This document shows positions 1 to 8,029 of a DNA stretch of 64,000 bases, in pieces (within the stretch, counting starts at the first letter, position 1; each line of letters opens with the position of its first letter). The DNA comes from Bacillota bacterium (GTDB taxonomy: Bacteria; Bacillota; Clostridia; Oscillospirales; Ruminococcaceae), in contig JAEWWT010000018.1 of NCBI GenBank assembly GCA_023396225.1, forward strand, positions 1-64,000, written 5' to 3'. The position numbers and the translations under genes are program-made. The notes below the pieces were generated by a model. It had not been told where the DNA came from. It ran no database searches and saw only the letters and a list, made by a program, of their open reading frames with translations.

Positions 1-691
1 TATTCCTGTTTGTCCCATCCGGTATATCATCAAGCGTAAGAGATATATCATAATTCGGAGCTGATGGAGTTTTCCCGTTAATCTCAGAGATTTTGCTGTA
101 TAGCTGATTCTGCAAAACTATAGCCTGATTGTCTGTAAGATCCTTTGCTAATCTCTGTTGCCATTCGTCAAAGATAGCCAATTGTTGCGCCATAAAGTCA
201 GTAATGTCAATACCAGTTGCAACAGTTGCCATAAGCCCACAAAGTTCGCTGTTTGTTCTTGTATCAGTTATCAATGATTGTGTAATTTCAGTTGTTCCCG
301 CCTTTACAGAAATTTGTGCAAGAACAAGGTCATAGAACGTCCCGTCACGAACTGGAGTGGTAGCTCCTGCGCCAAGAGCCCCTGTTATTAACAGAAGTTC
401 AAACTTTTCGCTACCTGTTGTAAGGTTTTGTCTGATGATAATTGTATCTGTTCTGCCAGAGCTTCCGTCAGCCTGCGCAAGTGTAATCTCCTGATCAGCG
501 TCAAGCTGAAATGTTCTGCCCTCAATTATGCCGCTACCTTTTTGTACTTTTATGGTCATATTCTGATGAGCAATAACTTTCAGACTTTCACTGTCAGGAT
601 TGACGCCTGTTTTCAGCAAGCTTCTGTTAGCCTGTGCAAAGTTTTCAGCCTTGTAGTATCTTCCGTCAAAGAACTGGCTTTGTATCTCCAT
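1..691 (-). CDS. Phage tail fibre / baseplate-type protein, cut by window edge
   Basis: The reading frame is open from an ATG at 691 to the window edge (about 230 codons seen), so the C-terminus is missing. The N-terminus (MEIQSQFFDGRYYKAENFA) followed by a segment resembling 'TDTIIIRQ' and 'VRDGTFYDLVLAQISV' matches the N-terminal module of Firmicutes siphovirus tail-fibre or upper-baseplate proteins, which attach to the tail tip and carry receptor-binding parts. It starts one base after the stop of the upstream Gp37-like gene and is the last visible gene of the tail operon. The assignment rests on order and on the look of the N-terminus; the receptor-binding end is outside the window. Confidence 0.6.
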   Translation of the reverse strand, partial: MEIQSQFFDGRYYKAENFAQANRSLLKTGVNPDSESLKVIAHQNMTIKVQKGSGIIEGRTFQLDADQEITLAQADGSSGRTDTIIIRQNLTTGSEKFELLLITGALGAGATTPVRDGTFYDLVLAQISVKAGTTEITQSLITDTRTNSELCGLMATVATGIDITDFMAQQLAIFDEWQQRLAKDLTDNQAIVLQNQLYSKISEINGKTPSAPNYDISLTLDDIPDGTNRN

Positions 692-692
692 A

Positions 693-1763
693 TCATTTAC
701 CTCTTTTCTTAATTAAATCAAGTATTGTCAGCTTTGCATTGCCAAAGGTCGGAACGATTGAATTAGTCTGATTATCATATGTTTCAGTAACTTCGGTTAT
801 GGTTTGACTTACTGTTATTCCCCACTTGTTATGGAAAATTGTAATTCTGTCGCCTAAATCAAACTTGCTTTTGTACCCGTGCTTGAAATCAACAGTACCT
901 TCAAAGAATTGTTGAACTGGTACAATTTCAGATATTGCAGCAGTTTTAAGCGCCTCAAGAGTTGCGTTGCTGTCCAGATATGTTCTTGTTATCGTAACGC
1001 TTCCGCCTTCTAACGCTTGCGTAATCTGCAGGTCGTAAGTTACAGCGTCAACCTGAACATATTTCTCATACCTTTCACCTGACGAAGGTACTATATCATA
1101 AGTCGGGGGAGTACAAGGCTCTGTTCCAGGAGGGACAACAGCACGGGCATAAACTGTATTTACAACGCCCTCATTAGAGTCGGAGTATTCAGCCTCCTGA
1201 AGATTTTCGTAATCATCAGAAAAAATGCAGTAATTATTTGCAGTCTGCTCCGTTGAGCTGTCTATGCCATAGTAGATTTTCAAAACAGGAGAACCACCCT
1301 TAAACTCACACATAAAGCAGAAATCATTGATAACAGCACTTGTTTCAAGAACTTCGAGCAAGTTATATCCAATGAAATTATCAGTAATTGCAATATTTTG
1401 AAGGGTAGAGGATAAGGTTATATCCAAGCCCCTCAAGTTGTTTGAAATAATATCATACAACGTTGTTGCATTAGCTGTAACAACTCGTTGAGAAAGTTTG
1501 CCTGTATAGAGGTTTCCTGTTGCGCTGATAACTTCTCCATCCTCGCTGCTTGATATTGTAAAACCTGTGAAGTACCCGATTTCTGAATCATCCTCTTTTT
1601 TGATGATGTTGTGCTTTTTAATCAGCATAAGGTTGTTTTCTGTAGCGGGAGCCTGTAATTCAAAGGTACCCGCTTTTTTTGAACGCCTTACCCAGATAAG
1701 AGAGCTGTAATTATCAATGCAGCCAATAGCACTCATACCAGAACTGTAAACCATAAGTAGCAT
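693..1763 (-). CDS. Siphovirus Gp37-like tail protein (ReqiPepy6 Gp37 family)
   Basis: A 356-residue phage structural protein. The C-terminal part has the family signature of a 'DLGDRITI' strand, a 'GITVSQTITEVTETYD' segment and a closing 'PTFG' followed by a basic tail. Proteins of this family sit next to the distal tail protein and are thought to form part of the tail tip or baseplate. The start is supported by GGGGGTG eight bases upstream, inside the end of the distal tail gene. Order (tape measure, distal tail, this gene, fibre) supports the call. A truncated homologue lies at 5371-5988. Confidence 0.75.
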   Translation of the reverse strand: MLLMVYSSGMSAIGCIDNYSSLIWVRRSKKAGTFELQAPATENNLMLIKKHNIIKKEDDSEIGYFTGFTISSSEDGEVISATGNLYTGKLSQRVVTANATTLYDIISNNLRGLDITLSSTLQNIAITDNFIGYNLLEVLETSAVINDFCFMCEFKGGSPVLKIYYGIDSSTEQTANNYCIFSDDYENLQEAEYSDSNEGVVNTVYARAVVPPGTEPCTPPTYDIVPSSGERYEKYVQVDAVTYDLQITQALEGGSVTITRTYLDSNATLEALKTAAISEIVPVQQFFEGTVDFKHGYKSKFDLGDRITIFHNKWGITVSQTITEVTETYDNQTNSIVPTFGNAKLTILDLIKKRGK

Positions 1764-1766
1764 ACT

Positions 1767-2585
1767 TTATACACCCCCATAATTTACAGTCCACTGCAAT
1801 GTGACCTGTAATCCATTAGGATTTGTGTCGGCATCATATTTCAGCCAGTTATCCCCTGCGTAAAGTTTAAGGAATTTGAAGTCGCTGGCAATGCAGTTGA
1901 AGATGTTAGTTTCTCCGTTATTAGTTATTTTGTGAATGGTCTTTTTTCCTATCCTGGTATCAATCCTGATAACATCATTTGCAGACATACTGACGAGGAG
2001 CTTTGACTTTTCATAAGTTGAAACATTCATTATTGACGGGTTAGCCAGTGCTGAATTTGCTTTAAAATATATTATCGGCTGAACATCAACAGTGCTTTTG
2101 TTGAAAAAGTTATCAATAACCCTTTCAGCAACCTTTGACAGCATAAAATCACCGTTGAATAAATGCGGAAATCTAAATAAAGGTGTAACGGATGCCATTA
2201 CCTTTGATTCCTGATCTTTGTTGTGGAAGTATGGGTCAGGGCAGATTATGCTTATTTGTGTGTTAATGAACAATGCACTTGTGTCCGAATAATCTATGCC
2301 GGAAACAAATCCGTCAATGAATTTGTCATCGATGAACAATGAGCCATAGCCACTCACAACAGAAACAAGCTTTAGCCTGCTGTCAGTTGTGTTCGGTATG
2401 CTGATTGACAATGATATTTCGCGTTCCGGAGTGCTGGTGCTCGTGATGACAGAACCGTCATAGCCCGCTATGCTTGATGAATTGACCTCTTTTTCAATGC
2501 CAATGCCTTCAATGCTGTTACACTTTGAATCTGAAAGAAAGTCGTATTCTTTATTGGTTTGCTCGTTATGCCATTTTAATGTCAC
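1767..2585 (-). CDS. Phage distal tail protein (Dit-like, sipho_tail family)
   Basis: A 272-residue protein. Its N-terminal half has the look of the siphovirus tail-component family: 'DFLSDSKCNSIEGIGIEKE' followed by a short strand pattern and a 'CPDPYFHN' motif near residue 115, typical of distal tail proteins that link the tail tube to the baseplate. Its start overlaps the end of the tape measure gene by four bases (ATGA), showing translational coupling. The C-terminal half is presumably the carbohydrate-binding-like domain usual in Dit proteins, but I see no diagnostic motif there. Confidence 0.75.
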   Translation of the reverse strand: MTLKWHNEQTNKEYDFLSDSKCNSIEGIGIEKEVNSSSIAGYDGSVITSTSTPEREISLSISIPNTTDSRLKLVSVVSGYGSLFIDDKFIDGFVSGIDYSDTSALFINTQISIICPDPYFHNKDQESKVMASVTPLFRFPHLFNGDFMLSKVAERVIDNFFNKSTVDVQPIIYFKANSALANPSIMNVSTYEKSKLLVSMSANDVIRIDTRIGKKTIHKITNNGETNIFNCIASDFKFLKLYAGDNWLKYDADTNPNGLQVTLQWTVNYGGV

Positions 2586-4660
2586 TTTATCATCACCGCC
2601 AGCTTCTGCGCCATTTTCTTATCGTTATAGTAAATCTCTTTTGCTGTAAGAGCCTTAGGGCTGTTGTTAGTCTGATTGATAGTAATGTTAGTATCTGAAC
2701 TTCCTGAACCTGCGCCAGAACTCATTGCACCTAAAGAACCTTTACCGCCAAGACTTCTGTATATTGCCGCTTCATCAGCTGTAAGAACAGCTTCACCTTT
2801 GTGCAATAACGCAGGCATATCGTCAGACGGGACATAATCAATACCTGTTTTGAAACGTGGTAATTGAACTTCTGAAATATTAGGTATTGCGTCAAATCCA
2901 ACCTCTGTTGTAATGCCGTTAATTCCGTCAATGAGCTTGTTTATAAGATTGATAGCTCCGTTCAGAACGCCCTCTATTATTGAGGGGAGTGTATTGATAA
3001 TACCTTTGAACATCTGAACAATTCCGCCCCATGCCTTTTCCCAGTCTCCCTCAAACACGCCGGTAATAAAGTCGATAACACCGCCCAAAACCTGCTTTAC
3101 GTTGTCGAGAATAGGCTTTAATACTTCAAGTGCTATATTAAGGCGGTCCTTTATCAATCCTGCTGTTTGAGCAATAACAGGCCCCAGAGTCTCAAATAAT
3201 ACCGCAACAAGTTCAAGCATTTGCGCTAAAGGAGGCAACAGCACTTCAACAAGCTCCAGCAATGGTTCAAGAAGAATATCAAGGAATTTAAGAAGAGGAG
3301 GTAAAATCGCCTCAATTATCTGTATCAGAGGGGGTAAAAGAAGTTCCATAACCTCCACCAGAACGGGCATAACCTGTTCTATGATTGGCATTAACGCTTC
3401 TACAATAGATGCAATGAATTCAATTAAGGGGGGTAATATAGTCGAAATAAGTTCTGAAAACACCGGCATGATTGAAGTAAGGAGGTCTGATATGACAGGT
3501 AGTATCTGCTGAACAATTTCCATTAACGGAGGTAAAAGGGTTGATAAAATCTCCGAAATAATCGGGAGCATTTCCATTAAAATAGGTTGTATTGTCGCAA
3601 ACAGTTCAATTGCTGTGTTTTTGAGCTCATTCATAAACTTGTTGAACTGTTCACCAGTGGTGCTTGATACTTTTTCAAAAGCATCACCAACAACATCAGC
3701 CTCGGTTGACATAGCGGCCAGATTGTCGGCAAAGGTTTCAGCATTTTCACCACTCATTGATAATGCGGCCTTGCCGGCATCAATTGAGCTGAACATATCG
3801 AGCATTGATACTCCGCTTTCTTCCGCATTATCATTTATTAGCTGTAAAACATCAGATAAGGGCACACCATCTGCCATTAATTCCTGAAAGCTTTTACCCG
3901 CATATTCCGTTCCCTCTGTTGCTGCTGTTAAGGCAAGATTTGCTTTTGTACCTGATTTCCCTAGCTCTGCAAATAGCTGATTAAGCTGTGTTGTTGCTTG
4001 TGCTGTTGGTACGCCTTGCGCTGTCATTGTTGCAAGAGCAGCGCCAACCTGTTCAAACTCTACGCCCATTGATGCAGCTGTTGGAGTAACATTACTTATT
4101 GCGGAAGACAGTTCAGCAATTGTTGTTTTACCTTTGTTCTGTGTCTGCATAAGAATTTTGTGAACCTTGTCAGTTTCGTCAACCGACATTCCATAAGCAT
4201 TAAGTACAGAGGTTGAAACATCGACAGCGGAAGTCAGGTCAGTAAAGCCGGCTTTTGCAAGCTTTGCGTTTTTCTCCATAAATTCAGTAGCGCTTGCCAT
4301 ATCTTCCGTAACAGGGATACCTGCAGATAAAGCCTGGTAAAGTCCATCACCAAATTCGGATGCGGCAATTCCTGTTGAATCCGACATTTCAAGTATTTTT
4401 GAGTTGAGGTTTTCTGTATCAACAGTAATATCGCCTAACATTGTTGATGCATTTGCCATTGATTGCTCAAACTCTGAACCGAACTTGATTGATGCAGCGC
4501 CTGCAGAAATTAGAGCTCCGCCAATAGCTACACCCGCACCCTTTGCAATTGAGGCAAGATTACCACCGCTTTTGCGAACTTTGCCTTCCGCTTCGTCAAG
4601 GTCGCCCGATAGCCCGCTTGAATCTCCTCGTATCTCAAAAATTACTTCACCATCTGCCAT
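2582..4660 (-). CDS. Phage tail tape measure protein (TP901 family)
   Basis: A 692-residue protein that sets tail length and serves as the inner tail rod. The N-terminal 330 residues carry the TP901-type core, with 'FEQSMANASTML', 'DSTGIAASEFGDGLYQA' and a run of Ala/Gly-rich helices. Residues of about 355-500 are an unusual series of amphipathic helices with repeated 'LLPPL..II..ILP' units roughly every 20 residues, long enough to span a membrane or line the tail lumen. The C-terminus has the common 'PALLHKGEAVLTADEA' motif. It sits upstream of the distal tail gene, as expected. It is short for a tape measure gene, suggesting a short tail or shortened gene. Confidence 0.85.
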   Translation of the reverse strand: MADGEVIFEIRGDSSGLSGDLDEAEGKVRKSGGNLASIAKGAGVAIGGALISAGAASIKFGSEFEQSMANASTMLGDITVDTENLNSKILEMSDSTGIAASEFGDGLYQALSAGIPVTEDMASATEFMEKNAKLAKAGFTDLTSAVDVSTSVLNAYGMSVDETDKVHKILMQTQNKGKTTIAELSSAISNVTPTAASMGVEFEQVGAALATMTAQGVPTAQATTQLNQLFAELGKSGTKANLALTAATEGTEYAGKSFQELMADGVPLSDVLQLINDNAEESGVSMLDMFSSIDAGKAALSMSGENAETFADNLAAMSTEADVVGDAFEKVSSTTGEQFNKFMNELKNTAIELFATIQPILMEMLPIISEILSTLLPPLMEIVQQILPVISDLLTSIMPVFSELISTILPPLIEFIASIVEALMPIIEQVMPVLVEVMELLLPPLIQIIEAILPPLLKFLDILLEPLLELVEVLLPPLAQMLELVAVLFETLGPVIAQTAGLIKDRLNIALEVLKPILDNVKQVLGGVIDFITGVFEGDWEKAWGGIVQMFKGIINTLPSIIEGVLNGAINLINKLIDGINGITTEVGFDAIPNISEVQLPRFKTGIDYVPSDDMPALLHKGEAVLTADEAAIYRSLGGKGSLGAMSSGAGSGSSDTNITINQTNNSPKALTAKEIYYNDKKMAQKLAVMIK

Positions 4661-4661
4661 A

Positions 4662-5218
4662 TTACTTCACCGCCCTTTCTTTTAAAATGCTGAACAAGCC
4701 TGCAATTCCGCTGTCAAAATTGTTATTGTTATCATATCTATATTAGTGCCTGACCTCGCGGTTCTGCTGTTGTTAGCCTGCTCATTCTGAACAGAACTGC
4801 CTGCAGTAAATTTTGCAGACGTTGCGGACATCTCTGCATCGACAGTTTCCTTTACTGTAACAGATAAATCATCTGTGCTGAATGCATCATCAAGAGCTGC
4901 TAAAACATCAGGAGATTTAGCTTCCATCTCATTTATAAAGCCATCCACAAAATCATCTGCAGTTTCTTTTGACAGCGTTCCGGCATCAATGCCCTCGGAA
5001 ACCGCAGATATAAGGTTATTACAGAACGTTTCTGTTGATTCGATAGCACTTTCTGATGAAAGATTAAGTCCCTCAACCCAAGCCACCGCTGATTCCAAGC
5101 CGATGCCCTGAATCTCCGCAGGTATAGTTCCCACAAGAGCCTTGACTTCTGAAACAAACCCTGTGTTGACTGCCTCAAGCTTATCCCCATAAAGGCCATT
5201 GCCGGATTCCTCAATCAT
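4662..5218 (-). pseudogene. Frameshifted 3' fragment of a second tape-measure-like gene
   Basis: An open stretch (4682-5218) encodes a segment ending '...TVDAEMSATSAKFTAGSS' plus an Asn-rich tail, which resembles the C-terminal part of phage tape measure proteins. Near 4735 the frame ends abnormally. In the neighbouring frame the protein would continue DNNNNFDSGIAGLFSILKER and stop at 4662-4664, two bases before the intact tape measure start. That is the natural operon spacing, so an indel has shifted the frame. The 5' end is also missing: the apparent ATG at 5218 overlaps the stop of an unrelated tail-fibre stub, marking a deletion junction. The tape-measure assignment of the fragment is inference. 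Confidence 0.55.
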
Positions 5219-5370
5219 GCTGTTAATTTCAGCATAAGCTGTGGGTTATCCTCTGCGCTTACAGCAACACCTTTTCCGTACTTAAGCTTTGTAAATATAT
5301 CTACAAAAACTTGAGCATCATACCGCCTGTCACCATTACGGCTATTGAAAAACCCTGAACGAATACCCAA
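5215..5370 (-). pseudogene. 51-codon N-terminal stub of a phage tail fibre gene
   Basis: Directly after the stop of the Gp37-like remnant, a TTG preceded by GGGAG at eight bases opens a frame beginning LGIRSGFFNSRNGDRRYDA, the characteristic N-terminus of Firmicutes phage tail-fibre or baseplate proteins. It stops after 51 codons, whereas such proteins usually run to several hundred residues. The stop overlaps the start of the tape-measure-like fragment. I read this as the 5' end of a fibre gene fused by deletion to the 3' end of another tail gene. Confidence 0.55.
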
Positions 5371-5988
5371 TTACATCACTCCCATCTTTCGTAATTTATC
5401 ATTGATTGTGAGCTTCTGACTTCCGAACGTCGGAACAATCTTGTTTGAAGTAAAGTCATAATACTCTGTAACCTCAACTATTTGCGTATTAATCGTAATA
5501 CCCATCTGAGATATAATGCTGATTGTATCTCCCAAATCCCATTCAGTGCGATAACCAATCGGAACAATAATTCCCTCGACTTGTGGTTCTGCTTTCTGTA
5601 TACGGTTCTTACAGCTGTTATTTGCATTTTCCCTTGTCTTAGCTACGTCAACATATTTGTGGTCGATTGTAACTGTTGTGACTAAAGCCCCCAAACTGTT
5701 GTATATCGGTAATTCCTGAGGTACATGCTCAATGCTTGCATTTACTTCAACGTGTGTTTCATGCCTTGCAAAGCCTTGCAGATTGCTTTCTATTCCTACA
5801 TCAGTAGGTGCATTCTGTGGATCATCTGCACCGTCAGTATTAATACTGCAAATAACCGTATTAACTGCATTTTCATCCGAAATGGTGTAGTTCATAGAAA
5901 GAAAGTTGTCATACTTCTGTGCAAATATAACCTGCGGATTTATGCTCTGTGCTATGCTCCTGTCGGTGCAGGTTATACCTTGCAGTTC
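5371..5988 (-). pseudogene. 5'-truncated Gp37-like tail gene
   Basis: The C-terminal half of a second Gp37-like tail protein. It shares with the intact gene at 693-1763 the pattern 'DLGDTISI', 'GITINTQIVEVTEYYD' and a terminal 'PTFG'. Family-like sequence (DRSIAQSINPQVIFAQKYDN) continues upstream of the first ATG (5895) as far as an in-frame stop at 5989-5991, so the ATG is accidental and the real 5' half is gone. The homology breaks off where the transporter remnant on the other strand begins. It is a different allele from the intact gene, not a recent copy. Confidence 0.65.
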
Positions 5989-6011
5989 TCAAATCCAATA
6001 ACGGAGAAAAG

Positions 6012-6497
6012 ATGGATGCAAAGAAAATTGTAAAGAATATGGCTACAAACCCACCATGTATAGGTATGTTTGCAGGTATAATATGTGGTATAACAGGCGT
6101 TGATACTCTCATCAACAGTACATCAGTCGGAGCAGTTTTCAATGAAATAATAGCATTTATTACAGCCCCAACAGCCGCAATTATACTTATAATAATCGGA
6201 TATGAGCTTTCTTTCAAAAAGGAAATCATGAAGCCTGTAATAAAAACAGTTCTGCTAAGACTTGTTATAATGGCAATAATCTGCACAGCCGCATGCTTGA
6301 TAGTCTTTGCAATAGTTCCGTTTGACAAAAATATGCTGACAGCAATAGTACTGCTTTTCTCTCTTCCTGCACCGTTCGTTATTCCTTTTTTTGCAAATGT
6401 GGAAGGTCATGCAGAGTATATTTCAACAACATTATCGGTGTGTACTATTGTAACAGTAGTATGTTTTATAGGAATTTCAGTCTATAATATGGCATGA
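6012..6497 (+). pseudogene. 3' half of an AEC-family (auxin efflux carrier-like) transporter gene
   Basis: About 160 residues with five hydrophobic segments and the family pattern 'NPPCIGMFAGII...' then 'AAIILIIIGYELSF' and '...LPAPFVIPFF'. This matches the C-terminal half of AEC (mem_trans) permeases, which normally have about 310 residues and ten membrane spans. The N-terminal half is absent; upstream sequence is phage-derived on the opposite strand. An ATG at 6012 with GGAGA before it could still be used. The gene is followed by a strong terminator hairpin at 6528-6564. Confidence 0.7.
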
Positions 6498-6527
6498 AAC
6501 TACTGAACTTAATTGAATAATATAAAG

Positions 6528-6564
6528 AAATCACACATATATCCAGTATATATGTGTGATTTTG
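6528..6564 (+). terminator. Rho-independent terminator after the AEC remnant
   Basis: A perfect 14-bp stem (aaatcacacatata pairing with tatatgtgtgattt) with a 7-base loop, ending in a short T run. Confidence 0.75.
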
Positions 6565-6667
6565 CATAAAGATGTCGAACTCTTTCTGTTGACAAATACC
6601 AAATGCTGCAATATTATAATTGTATATAGACAAGCCATTAGTTGTAGTGTTTATGGAGGGATGTCAA

Positions 6668-7927
6668 ATGATTTGTCCGGAGTGCGGCAAGGAATACGGA
6701 AGCAGGCTGCTTTATTGCGTAAGCTGTGGAGCAAAACTTATCCCCCAATCGGACAAAGGGGAAGAATCAAAAGACCTGAATGATATTTCGCACAATATCT
6801 ATCATGTTGATAAAGATCAGCTAAGCCTTTTTAATTTTACAGACGGCATGAATTATGATAACAATACCTCTAAGCAAAGCAATGACCTGATTTCTGAATA
6901 TACCCATGTATATAATGAAACACAGAATAATGACTATTTCAATGATATTATTTCGGAAACAGAGCCTGTTGAAACAGTCGAAAGAGCTCCTGAAAAGCAT
7001 AACGAACTGTCTGTAGTGGCGGCAAGAACAGCCTGTTCCCTTGTAACATCGTTGTTTCTGATTATCTTTGTGTTTATGGCAGTATTCACTTTTTCAGTAA
7101 GGCAAGGCATTATTGACGGAGGAATTACAAACCTCCCCGAGCAATATGATTTTCTTTCACTTCCGATTGCTGATTTTTATAATATGAGTACTACTGGAGC
7201 AGAAATTTCAGATGATACAACATTACTTGATGCTGTCTATAATATTACAGATGAGTATGGTATAAGCCGAACGCAGATTATTGATGTATATTACAGTGAA
7301 CAGTTTCAGGCATATCTTAAAGAGAATCTCGGTGGCTGTTCAGACTACTTTCTTAACGGATATACAGATAAAACTGTAAATGTTCAGTCTGTAAAGGAAC
7401 TGTTTACCGATAATGTTGATATAATCAACAATCTTCTTGGAGTAGAACTTACACAGCAGGATATAGAAACAGCATTAAGTGAAATTGACAATTCAGTAAT
7501 GATAATTGATTCCCTTTCCCTAAAGAAAATAGAAAACGGACAGAATTCAAATACCATAAGCATAATAAGAGCATTTTTGTCAATGCCTGCAATGGTAATT
7601 GAAATAATTCTTGTGTTGAGCCTTATTGTATCAATGATGGCAATACACAGAAAACCAGTGATTTCATTGCGTTGGACAGGTGTACCGCTGATAATATCAG
7701 GAATAGTAGTAATTGCAGTAACAGCAATGATAAACTCAAGGCTTATACTATATTATAATTACAGCGAAACAGAAAGAATGATTATTTCAGCCGTATCTGA
7801 AAGTTCTTCTCAATATGTATACCTCACAGGCATAATAATCCTGATTACCGGCTTTGTGCTTATGTTTTCAGCATCCCTGATAAAAAAAGCAGTAGTGAGA
7901 TCATCACTAAAAACTCAGATAGCATAA
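6668..7927 (+). CDS. Zinc-ribbon membrane protein of unknown function
   Basis: A 419-residue protein. The N-terminus has a zinc ribbon (CPECG at residues 3-7, then CVSCG about 14 residues on), followed by a roughly 90-residue polar, Asn/Asp-rich linker. There is one membrane span near residues 115-140, a large extracytoplasmic domain of about 170 residues, and three further spans near the C-terminus. GGAGGG seven bases before the ATG at 6668 decides the start over an upstream frame. The layout (cytoplasmic ribbon, external domain, terminal helices) is common among uncharacterised Firmicutes membrane proteins. I assign no function. Confidence 0.75.
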   Translation: MICPECGKEYGSRLLYCVSCGAKLIPQSDKGEESKDLNDISHNIYHVDKDQLSLFNFTDGMNYDNNTSKQSNDLISEYTHVYNETQNNDYFNDIISETEPVETVERAPEKHNELSVVAARTACSLVTSLFLIIFVFMAVFTFSVRQGIIDGGITNLPEQYDFLSLPIADFYNMSTTGAEISDDTTLLDAVYNITDEYGISRTQIIDVYYSEQFQAYLKENLGGCSDYFLNGYTDKTVNVQSVKELFTDNVDIINNLLGVELTQQDIETALSEIDNSVMIIDSLSLKKIENGQNSNTISIIRAFLSMPAMVIEIILVLSLIVSMMAIHRKPVISLRWTGVPLIISGIVVIAVTAMINSRLILYYNYSETERMIISAVSESSSQYVYLTGIIILITGFVLMFSASLIKKAVVRSSLKTQIA

Positions 7928-7930
7928 AAA

Positions 7931-7966
7931 TAACCGTGTAGTACAAATCAATGTATTACACGGTTA
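7931..7966. terminator. Hairpin after the zinc-ribbon gene
   Basis: A 10-bp perfect stem (taaccgtgta with tacacggtta) just after the stop. The T run is weak, so it may act together with the next hairpin. Confidence 0.55.
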
Positions 7967-7982
7967 CAGTTTGATAAAAATT

Positions 7983-8028
7983 AAATGGATTGACACCAGC
8001 ACAGTGTTACATCGGTCAATCCATTTTT
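7983..8028. terminator. Bidirectional terminator between convergent genes
   Basis: The stem pairs aaatggattgac with gtcaatccattt, with A and T runs on the two sides. It lies between the ends of two converging genes. Confidence 0.65.
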
Positions 8029-8029
8029 A

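Noticed and set aside
3615..3887. Plus-strand ORF opposite the tape measure gene
   Set aside because: Shadow of the tape measure coding sequence.
5725..6033. Plus-strand ORF across the phage/AEC junction
   Set aside because: It is a shadow of the Gp37-like remnant and is out of frame with the AEC sequence.
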